Positions 55,190 to 64,000 of a DNA stretch of 64,000 nucleotides are shown piece after piece. The DNA comes from Aquatica leii (Eukaryota; Arthropoda; Insecta; Coleoptera; Lampyridae), in assembly GCA_035610365.1 (NCBI GenBank), contig CM069439.1, positions 4,774,001 through 4,838,000 of the forward strand, in the 5' to 3' direction. Each line of letters begins with the position of its first letter. The first letter of the stretch is position 1. A model generated the notes under the pieces. That model searched no databases. It was not told the origin of the DNA and saw nothing but the letters and a program-made list of their open reading frames with translations. Made by a program: the position numbers and the translations under genes.

Positions 55190-58011
55190 GAAATAGACCC
55201 ATCAGTAAAGTGTTAGTAATACAACTTAACGCGAACAGGAGCAAAGCGGCACACGACATGGTTACCCGTCTAGCTGCCAGAAGAAATTATGATTCTATTG
55301 CCCTAAGTGAACGAAATATCGCAAGATGCAAGGGAAAAAGCAATACTTATGCTAATGAGAATAAAGCGGTTGCAATCATTCAAACTAGTCATAAACAACC
55401 TGTGATAAACTATTTTACAAGTGATTGTTTTGTGTGTGTGGATGTTCAAAAATATATCTGTACAGCGTATACATAAGTCCAAACTGCACGTTTACACTGT
55501 TTACTAAGTATCTGTCAGATATACCTAAAGGTTACAAAAAGACTAAGAAAAAAAATCATAATAACAGGAGAATTTAATGTCAAACACACCTACTGAAGCG
55601 GAGAGGTTACCAACACTTGTGGAGAAGCATTATTGGAATGGGCATGTTCTGTAGACCTGGTAATTCTAAATGATGGCAAGACACCCACTCTGGTTCGACA
55701 TAATGGATCGCCTTATATTGACCTCACAATGGTCAGCGAAGATATAGCGGCATTAAAACCGACTTGGAAAGTAGCAGACGACGAAATATCCCTAAGCGAC
55801 CATTTATTCGTTATACTAAACATACCAGAAGAATATTCGACGAAAAGAAAGAAAAGTACGAAGTAGGTGCAAATGAATGCGAAGAATTAATTAAAAAAGT
55901 GTATAGAAAGTGTACACCACGTATGAGATACGGGGAGGACTACAAGATGCCTTATTGGTGGTCGGAAGAAATCCAAACGCGCATCGCTGAAGTTAAAATG
56001 AAAAGGAAAATATTTCAGGGACCTAAAGGTAAGAGACTAGAGAAACTAGGAAAAATGAATATAAAGATGCAAAAACAATCTTGAAAAAAACAATCACACA
56101 AGCTAAAATAAAACAGTGGCTGAGTTTGTGTAACCAACTAGAAAAAGATATCTTTGGCGACGGTTATACAATTGTCAGGACACAGTTAAGACTTCCAAAC
56201 CCGAAAACGTCACTGCCTCCTCGTGAATGTGAAGAAAAATTCAACAGTCTATTTGTGACTGGAACAGAGGGTCTAGATATGATGGTGAAGCAAACGACGA
56301 TCTCTGAATGTAATGCTTTCAATGAAATAGAAATAATAACCGCATGTAAAAAAATTAACATAGGAAAGGCTCCCGAACCAGATGGTATACCACCTGAAGT
56401 AATAAAAAGTTTAGTCTCGAAACACGTAAAATATTTTCTTAAAGTATTTGATCACCAACTAAAGTCAAATTCATTCCCAGATATACGGAAAAACTCCAAA
56501 CTAATCCTAATACGGAAACCCAGAAAAACGAAGAAGGAAACAGTGAAGTATAGACCGATATGCCTTATTAATGTGGTAGCTAAACTTTATGAAAATCTCT
56601 TGAATCAGAGATTATTGGAGAAACTAGAAGCAAAAGAAGGACTTTACCGGAATCAGTACGGCTTTCGTAAAGGCAAAAGTACAACCGATGCTATAGAACA
56701 CGTTGTTGGCAACGCTAAAACTGCAGCGAAAGAAAGAAAGTAGAATGCCCTAATTTTAATAGATGTTAGAAACGCATTTAACACGGCGTCATGGGAAAAA
56801 ATCCTAAAGAAGCTCTGGAAGATAAAGATTAGCAACTACCTTGTGAGTGTAATCGAAGCGTACTTTACAAACCGTACAGTACAGCTGCTATCTAAAGCTA
56901 GAAAAAAAGTCGCCGGCGGCGTCCCGCAGGGCTCAGTCCTTGAACCAACCTTGTGGAACGTCCTCTACGATGTTACGTCGATATGCGTCCCATAAGTCAG
57001 TGTCAGCTAAAAACGCAGAAAATCTCGTTAGCAAAACTGACGAGACTCTCTATGCCACTCAACTATGGATAAAACAAAATAACTTAGAAATAGCTGTAGA
57101 AAAAACCGAAGCTATAGTCTTTAATACAAAACGTAACATCGGCAGCGTTAAATTTAATCTCGGAGAAAAGTAACATACCTCGGCATGGTTCTTGATAGGG
57201 GGCTGCTTTTCGGTAAACACATCGAACACGTATCTGATAAAGCTAAAAGAACAGACAGAGCGTTGTGTAGTTTGTTACCAAATCTTCGGGGACCAAGTTC
57301 GAATAAAAGAAGAGTTTTAGCACTTTCTACTCAATCAATTGTACTATACGGAGCACCTATATGGGTAGAAGCAATGAAAATACAGCGATATCGATATATC
57401 GATATCGAAATAAGATTGGAGCAACCCAAAGAATAATGGCTCTTAGAGTATGCAGTGCATACAGAACGGTTTCAACAGCCGCAGCCTATGAAAGAAAGCG
57501 CTACTCCGACCAGCGACAAGACACGAATAAGATAGATAGGATTAAAGAGAGAAACATTATGTATAAAAAATGGCAAGAACAATGGGATACCACAACAACG
57601 GGCAGGTGGACACATCGGCTAATCCCAAAAATAGAAAACTGGTTAGAAAGAAAACATGGCCAGGTGTCCTTTTATTTGACGCAGTGTCTAACAGGCCATA
57701 GAGAATTCTCATCATACACATACAGAATAGGAAAAAAACTAGATCCAAAATGTGTCTACTGCACGGAAATAAACGACACTCCAGAGCACACAATGTTTCA
57801 TTGTAAAAAATGGAAAAATGAGAAACACACGCTAACAAAAACTCTAAACCGCCAAAAAGTGATGCCAGAAAACATGGTAGAGTTTATGATTAAAAATAAA
57901 AATAATTGGGAAGTTATAAAAAGCTACTTGGAAAGAATCATGCAAGAGAAAGAACCAGATGAGACGCACAGAAAATGTACAATAAAACAAAAAACTAGAA
58001 AATACCTGTAG
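55190..58011 (+). pseudogene. R1-type LINE ORF2 (endonuclease, RT), broken
   Basis: Endonuclease: VLVIQLNANRSKAAHDMV (55213) and a SLSDHLFVILNI box (55790). The VLPA-E segment is degraded between 55476 and 55633. RT: APEPDGIPPEVIK (56370), YRPICLINVVAKLYENLLNQR (56550), NQYGFRKGKSTTDAIEHVV (56650), LIDVRNAFNTASW (56755, A box) and GGVPQGSVLEPTLWNVLYD (56915, B box). The sequence then jumps near 56975-57000 to AKNAENLVSKTDETL, so the FADD/YADD box is missing. TYLGMVLDRGLLFGKHI is at 57175. The C-terminus has RIMALRVCSAYRTVS (57430), WDTTTTGRWTHRLIPKIENW (57585) and a CVYC...EHTMFHC zinc-binding block (57750-57805). It cannot encode active RT. Confidence 0.85.
57386..57407. repeat. 22-bp perfect palindrome at a frame change
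   Basis: CGATATCGATATATCGATATCG is its own reverse complement. It sits where the ORF2 reading frame shifts. Confidence 0.9.
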
Positions 58012-58150
58012 ATTGTTATGCCGAAAAGGCGGGAACTCTACAGCGTAGAAGCATACGAGGAGGTTTTGGCCGGTAGGCATGCCTAAGAGAGTATGAGTCC
58101 GGCACTACCCTACACCAGGGTGAACATGAGTTTTTCTCTTCGTCAAAAAA

Positions 58151-58800
58151 AACGTAGTAGTAGGTGGTAAGTCTTCTTTGACTTTTCGATTAATTACTCT
58201 TTTACATGCCCTTTCAATCTTTTTGAACCCGTATCAATTTTTTTGTAGAGAGTGCAACAGTGTATCCTTTTTGTTGTAGATTTTTACTATCTGACAGACT
58301 TATAGTTCTATTAGCTAAAGTATGCAAAACAGTGGTTTTCTGTATCGAATAATGGTGAGATTTGCGTTTAAGTATCTGTTAATATGCGTTTTGTTTCTAT
58401 AAACGCAATGCCTTAACTTTTTGTTATTTCAGTGCATCAAGAAAGGCTAGACTGCTGTTATGTTCTAACTCCAAAATGTTATTATGTGCAGAGTTTAGAT
58501 CTTGAAAGACAGATTTAGTCTTACATCTTTGCCATACAATAAACGTTTGATCAACATAAGTTCTCAATTTTCTTTACAAAGTCTATAGAATCTTTAATGT
58601 AAGTTTTTGTATTTCTCGTCAACGGCAAAAGTTTTGTAGCTTGATAACGTGGTAACGATTGGGTCAGTGAATTGATGGTGCTCACTATCGGTCGAAGGGG
58701 GACTCCTTCTTTATGTATCTTCAGAAGATCGTAGATTCGTGGCATAAATTGATTTTTTGTTGTTTTTTGTTAATATCTGTAGTAGTAAAGTTTTTGACGG
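58151..58800 (-). pseudogene. PLE RT relic
   Basis: Minus-strand frame 58551-58745 reads DLLKIHKEGVPLRPIVSTINS, then a TKTYIKDSIDFVKKIENL segment. This is the conserved GLPKIHKEG-PLRPIVS block of PLEs. Upstream on the plus coordinate (58260-58420) the minus translation gives NRYLNANLTII- and TKKLIRVQK-type remnants that match the PLE block between RT and endonuclease. The palm A and B boxes between them are missing. It abuts the R1-type LINE 3' end. Confidence 0.75.
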
Positions 58801-61094
58801 CGGAGTTTTCTTTAATGCATAGAAAGTTTGTCTAACAAAATGACTGTGGATTTTAGTTATAGAACATAGTTTTACTAGACATAGTTTTAAAACTTTAGTG
58901 TTAACCCTGAATTCGATTTCTGATCATATCTTTATCTTCATTGGTATTTTGAGTCGTTGTGAGTAGCTATCACTAACCAATTGCATTGACGCCAACAATA
59001 AAAATTTGATTAGTTTAAATGAATAAATTATTATTAAATTAAAAGTTGCGAATTGACTTTTAATAAGCCTTGTTTATATAGAAGACACTATTGAATTAAG
59101 ACATTTTTTTAAAAATAAATCGTAGAAACGGGTTCCCTTACGGCTACATATTAAACATCATATTGAATACAGTATTATTTTTAGCACTTTTAGTACCAGT
59201 AGTTAACGTTTTAATTAAAACTGGTTTGTTGCTGTGTGTTCTAATAGTTTTTGTGTAATATAGTATTGAAATATATCTAAAAAAAATTTAAGGTTTATAG
59301 TGTAAGTACGATTTAAATAGGACGTTTTGAAAAACTTGATACAAAAGCAAATGTAGTTTTGTATTAAATAAAAAAATTAGTAACGTAGTAATATTGTAAT
59401 TGGATAGAAAAAAATTTAGACGTACTAAGCAAGATTTTTTTACATAACCTCCACTAATTGCTGAAAATTTCTACGTAGTATTTATACATATTTGTAAGCA
59501 CTACATTTATTTTTTTTAAAAGAAAATCTGTGAACTGCTACGTGTATCTTATGGTAGAATATAAAACCAGCCACTTGCATTGGTATGTACCCTGCTCGTT
59601 AACGTATAAATTACTGATACACTGAATCGAAACCTAGTACTAATGAACATTAATTAATTCCAGTAATCGAATCGATTCATTGTTAAAAAAAATTGTGAAA
59701 TCCAAACATACTATTAAAGAATAATCGTCTAAAAAGCGAGTAATCTTTATTTTAATTATTTTTGTGAATCTGAATGCTTGTTGAGTTATGTACTTAATAC
59801 GCCTATATAATAATAAAGATTCGTTTAGTATGGAGCGTATGACAAAAATATAGTTTAAACAAGAAATTTGGAATAACTGGGTTAGAAAGGGCAAGACTAT
59901 TTATCTAAGATCCGGAAGCTTCATGTACTTTTCAAGGGTTGTTTATTATACTGAATATAACGCCTGTATCGTGTCTTCGGCACATTGTCTTTTTTATGTT
60001 TGGCTTACTCTTCGTTGTGTTTACCGTATTTATGTATCCAATAAGTATGTTTATCATAGTCTCCATCTCGTGCACTCATTTAGACTGGTTTGTAATTAGC
60101 TTGCGTCTGCTGCATTTCTACAGATACATAAACAATGACGATCTGTTAAATTTAGAGAAAATATCTGTGCCATCTTGCAGTTGGCGAATAAAATACTCTC
60201 GACTATTCGGCGAATCGTTAGGTTGAAGAAGCTATATCTCCCATTGAATTTAAAAGTATAGCTACTTGAGTTTGAGTTGGGACCTTTAACAGACAAAAAG
60301 ACGCAGATTCTTCTATCTTATGATAATAGACCCGCATTTACGTACGCAAAGCTTTCTCTTTTTTATTTTCCAATCCAAGAAGCAACTCTTATCGACTTGA
60401 AACTTCAATTTCTTTCTTATATAACTGCATTTTTTACTATATACTAACAGTTTATTTCCCTGTTTGCGTTTACGCATCTTTATAAAACATAACGCAGGTT
60501 TTGTTTAATACATATATGTAAACACGTAGAACATAACTAATATCAAGATTTTTAATGTAAAATAAAGTTTAATAAGAAACAACTTTATTTCTACATGAGT
60601 ACGAGTAAATGTTTAGGTATTAAAGCTTGACGTATTGGCTTTTCTATTACAATATCTTTCTATTATTTCATCTGCAATATGCAATGTAGTTATATTTTAG
60701 CAATAGTAAAAAAAATTACCAAATAATATATCTGCTTCACAGTATTTATCCATAATAAAAATTGTAATAAAAATGTAACAAAATCTAGATTTTAGTATCA
60801 TACCAGCTGGTTTATTTATTTTTTCTTGTTTATATATCAACAATAAAATTTTTGATTTTTTTGTTGTCACTTTCAATATTTTCTTCTGTATAATTTTGTT
60901 TTACTTTTCTACTCAAATTTGAAGTTTGTACTATACACAGTTTTGTAAAATTATTCAATACCGGTACAATTAATTTTATTCGACAATTTTTATTTTTAAT
61001 CTTTTATTTACTAATACACAAATATGTTATTTAGTGGTGGCAAACCCTTCAGTGTAGGAGAGGGCGAAAAGACACTACTTAGTGTGTTTTTTAG
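58801..61094. other. AT-rich non-coding stretch
   Basis: No gene recognised; the open frames here have no family signature. Confidence 0.45.
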
Positions 61095-61131
61095 GCGACG
61101 TTTTGTGGAGCCGTGTGTTCACTTCATCAGG
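61095..61131 (-). ncRNA. hammerhead-like motif (near complete core)
   Basis: The minus strand reads CCTGATGAAGTGAAC, then GGCTCCACAAAACGTCG. CTGATGA matches CUGANGA exactly, and a short GTG/CAC stem II is possible. The second box is AAAAC instead of GAAAC, and ACGTC follows. It is probably from a PLE pseudo-LTR and probably inactive. Confidence 0.45.
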
Positions 61132-63755
61132 TCATTGTGTTTACTAGAGAAAAACATAACATAAATAGGAACGTAATCATAAAATAAGTGAATAAAGATA
61201 TTACTTAAATAATTATATAAAAAAATGTTATGTTAAAAAGTTGGTAGATCAATTTAAAAATTTTTTTCAACTATAACATTTGTCCCTCGACATGCCCCAT
61301 CTTTTTTTTCGTAACCGGCTGTCAAAACGAATTTATTTCCTGTTAACGTTTTGTATAATATGGGCCGTTCTTAGCGGTCTCTCTGGCTCAACAAGGTTTT
61401 CATTATTAAATTGTTTCACGCCATTCCACGTGAATATGTGTGCGAATTTTGCGTATTGTTGAGTGGAAGCTTATTTTGGGCGGGTCTGATCCCTCCACCT
61501 TTAATCTTATCAGTGACGTTGGTAAAACACCTGCTTGTCGAAAAGTTTCTATGACGTCAGGTCACTGAAGGCTAAGGAGTTGTACACCACCTTATGCTAA
61601 GAAATATTTATACTAGGGCGAAGTTAATTAGAGAAAAGCTCGGCGCTTTTTTTTAAGTCAAATATTGTATGCATTAAATCAAATTACTTGTGCTAACACA
61701 GAATGTACGCTTGTGTTAAATCGCATATTACGTTTTAGATCAGACTGGTACGGAATTAGCTAATCCCTTATTAAATAATACACAACTGTAAGTATTGCAT
61801 TTTCTATTTTACTTCGTTGCTCATGTTGGTTAGTGAAATGGACACACGTATATATTAGGTTGTAATCACTATTAATATTATCGGGGCAATACTTTGATTT
61901 TCGTATTCTTGAAATTTAATTTAATAAAAAAAAGTCATTTCTTTGTTAAATGTATAACTTAGGTCGATTAGGGCACGTAGATGTGCAACGTGTTGCCCAG
62001 ACAAAAAGCGTGTTAGCCGTTGTCTCTTTTTTTTGTTGTTACAAGAAAACCAGTGTAACAAGAATTATAAAAAACTATAATCTTGTACTCAATACTTTAA
62101 TGTATGTTATGCTGGAACCTTATAAATTATTGTATATTATATATAAAAAAATTACTTACAGAAAACTAAATTAAGTAACAAAGATTCGCTGACACAGTTA
62201 TTTATTAAAAAGCGTTAATAAATAATGGAAAAAATAATAACACGAACTTACAAAAAGAACAAAAATGAACTAATTCCAAATTCGAAAATGTTGAAACTGA
62301 ATAGATAACCGATAAAAACAAAACAGATATATTTTAACCAGGATTAATATAATGTAGAACAAAAGCTAATTTTGCTTTTGCAATTATATTGGCGGATTTT
62401 TTATTTTATTTATTTAATAGTTTTTTTGTGGTCTCTCCTATGCAACATTTATTTTGCATCTCATTCACTCGATTGTTGCTATTGTACATTGAAAAAAAAA
62501 ACAAAAAAAAGATTTGATTTTATTGAAATGATTTATTATTCTTTTGTTGCTAATACATGGCGTGATCTTTTTCGACCGCGGCCTTTGTAGGTAGGAAGAA
62601 CACTTCTAGTTTCTCTAAGTCCTTGCGCACACGCCAAAATAAAGTTTATTTAATGCAATTATCTATTTAGATATTGCTCAATCCACAATCTACGTGTGGT
62701 GTGGACGTTAATTACACTCATCGAACATTAAAACAGTATCACTGTATTCTGCAGTTGTACATAATAAAAAAAAATTAAATTAAATGTTATGAAGTACGTA
62801 TCAACTAAAAAAATCCGTTCAAAAACCGAGATAGAAATAAATCAAATTACCAAACTAAGAAAGCTGAATTGTGCATTTAATTATCTGAAGTCTTGTTTTA
62901 GTTACAACCGAAAATAAACATAATCGTGTACACAAAGCACATTTTGTTAAGCTAGGTCAGTAGTAATGCTAAGAAATAAACATTACTATCTGCTTTAATT
63001 ATTTTATTAACAATTGTTTTTGTAGATGATGAAGAATTAAAGAAAACAATAATTCACACAATACATCAATACGTTTCACGCATTTTACAGCATTTACTCA
63101 TCATTTACCGCATAGTGACAACCAGCAAACAATTTCTATTTGTTTATATAGTCAGGACCGGCTTGAAAACTTTAATTGCAATTATCTCAAAACTGGATCA
63201 CTTTAAACCAAATCTTTAAAGGAAAAATTTTTATTTAATGCCACTAAAAAACTACTCCTTGAGTTTGAAGTCGTATTTTAGATACACCTTGTATAACATG
63301 GTGTTTGTCGTTTAATTTTGTTGTATATTTTTGTTTTACAATAAATGATATGGTAAATAGTGTTGTTATTATCACTATTTTTAAGTTTTCTTGTTAAACC
63401 GAGAACGATTTTTGTATACTCACAATTAGAATTAGAGTTAGTTTAAGTCGATGGTGATAGCATGTTATTACTATAGGATAGTTGTAATTTCTGAGAATGT
63501 TTTTTAAAATGTTAAGGTTTTTTTGCATGCAATTGTGGACTACTTAATCTAATGATTTTGTTTTTTATAGATTTAATTATGTTAATTTTTTGATTAAATG
63601 AATGTTTTTATAGATTCCTAATAGTACGGTTGGACGCCTTAGGTTTAGTGTACCAATATAGATTTATAATGTTTAATTAACTTAATGTCTATAAACAGTA
63701 AAGAATTTGGACTTTCGATCTCGTAAGTAAAATTTAGATCGTAACTATTTAAGAT
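61132..63755. other. AT-rich non-coding stretch
   Basis: No gene recognised. TTTAGATACACCTTGTATA at 63277-63295 resembles a common insect DNA-transposon terminus. If the exon at the right edge is real, this stretch is intron or 3' flank of that gene. Confidence 0.4.
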
Positions 63756-63756
63756 G

Positions 63757-64000
63757 TTATAATTTCATTAACGTACCTAGTGCTTCTGAAGAACAATCTC
63801 TCACGGTTGGAACAGGTTCATTAATGTTCTTTATTAAGGTTGCGCTGTAAGCTTTCAGCAGTTTTTTATTTAAAGATATTGGTGGAGTTTTTGTATATGC
63901 TCTTGCTAATAATAAAGCCGTTTCAGCTTCCACTGATAGGTTCTTATTATTTAAAGCTAGTACATATTCCAAAACAGATTCAATAGTTACTAATTGATAT
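63757..64000 (-). CDS. TOG-domain microtubule regulator exon (XMAP215/CKAP5/Msps family), partial
   Basis: The minus frame is open from the window edge to a TAA at 63757-63759. It reads IESVLEYVLALNNKNLSVEAE, then TALLLARAYTKTPP, LNKKLLKAYSATLIKNINEP and TVRDCSSEALGTLMKL. This matches the TOG repeat of the XMAP215 family (forms NKNPSVKAETALFLAR, LNKKLLK, VRD-AAEALGTL-K). These proteins bind tubulin and drive microtubule growth at spindles. The best splice donor is GTACGT, just after GAAGCACTAG (about 63780). The family-like TLMKL residues continue past it to the stop, which leaves the exon end uncertain. The gene's 5' part lies to the right of the window. A pseudogene fragment cannot be excluded. 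Confidence 0.75.
   Translation of the reverse strand, partial: YQLVTIESVLEYVLALNNKNLSVEAETALLLARAYTKTPPISLNKKLLKAYSATLIKNINEPVPTVRDCSSEALGTLMKL

Larger units (their letters stand above)
52436..58150 (+). mobile_element. R1-clade LINE, with an LTR element inserted in ORF1
   Basis: It carries ORF1 (gag-like, zinc knuckles) followed by ORF2 (endonuclease, RT and C-terminal zinc-binding region), then a 3' UTR ending in an A-run at about 58145-58152. The 5' limit is taken at the ATG of 52436 (MEDEIRRNF); the true 5' UTR may start slightly earlier. The LTR element 52511-53353 interrupts ORF1. The R1 clade is suggested by the C-terminal TGRWTHRLIP, LTGHREF and C--C---EH--FHC order and by the absence of RNase H. 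Confidence 0.8.

Noticed and set aside
1..64000. CRISPR arrays, bacterial operons or phage genes
   Set aside because: No spaced identical repeats and no prokaryotic gene families; the content is eukaryotic transposons throughout.

Overview
The window is AT-rich eukaryotic DNA, almost certainly from an arthropod and probably an insect. It is dominated by decayed transposable elements, with no intact host gene inside it. The evidence for an arthropod is the element mix: a BEL/Pao LTR element, several Penelope-like elements (PLEs) with GIY-YIG ends, jockey-, I/LOA- and R1-type LINEs, and hAT and Tc1-like relics. The only host gene signal is at the right edge. A minus-strand exon (about 63766-64000) matches the TOG-domain microtubule polymerase family (XMAP215/CKAP5/Msps).

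Layout, left to right. 1-1925: minus-strand PLE relic split by a possible hAT-like insertion. 5010-7500: Gypsy relic interrupted by an inverted-repeat element (6480-7227). 7500-10190: 5'-truncated LINE with RT and RNase H. 12240-13260: degenerate copy of a multicopy arthropod ORF of unknown function. 13536-16470: PLE copy A with pseudo-LTRs. 17990-22140: one LINE apparently interrupted by a second LINE (19655-21820). 22740-22990: RTE-like tail.

25920-32154 (minus) is the best-preserved element: a full-length BEL/Pao with 354/355-bp LTRs that seem to differ by one base, a 5-bp target duplication (GTAGG) and a tRNA-Tyr primer site. Its pol is broken in the RNase H region. 32980-38215 is a PLE cluster: a minus copy lies head-to-head with a plus copy of the same subfamily, and the plus copy carries PLE copy B (35710-37897) flanked by a 14-bp duplication.

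43230-45005: jockey-like LINE. 45020-45720: Tc1/DUF4817-like transposase relic. 45780-46570: another PLE 3' end with a well-formed hammerhead ribozyme core. 46667-46862: short hAT-type non-autonomous element with a perfect 8-bp target duplication. 50500-51010: another LINE relic. 52436-58150: an R1-clade LINE with ORF1 and ORF2, whose ORF1 is interrupted by an 843-bp LTR element (52511-53353). That element has 98-bp LTRs, a GTAAG target duplication and a primer-binding site in which tRNA-like sequence continues well past the usual 18 nt. 58150-58800: another PLE relic. The long stretches between these (about 2-5, 10.2-12.2, 23-25.4, 38.2-42.9, 46.9-50.5 and 58.8-63.7 kb) are AT-rich with no gene that I can support.

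The genes do not form a pathway. The window reads as intergenic or intronic DNA built by repeated nested insertions, and the target duplications give a relative order for several of them. All homology statements come from motif recognition by eye, without database searches. Clade names are therefore less certain than the domain calls.
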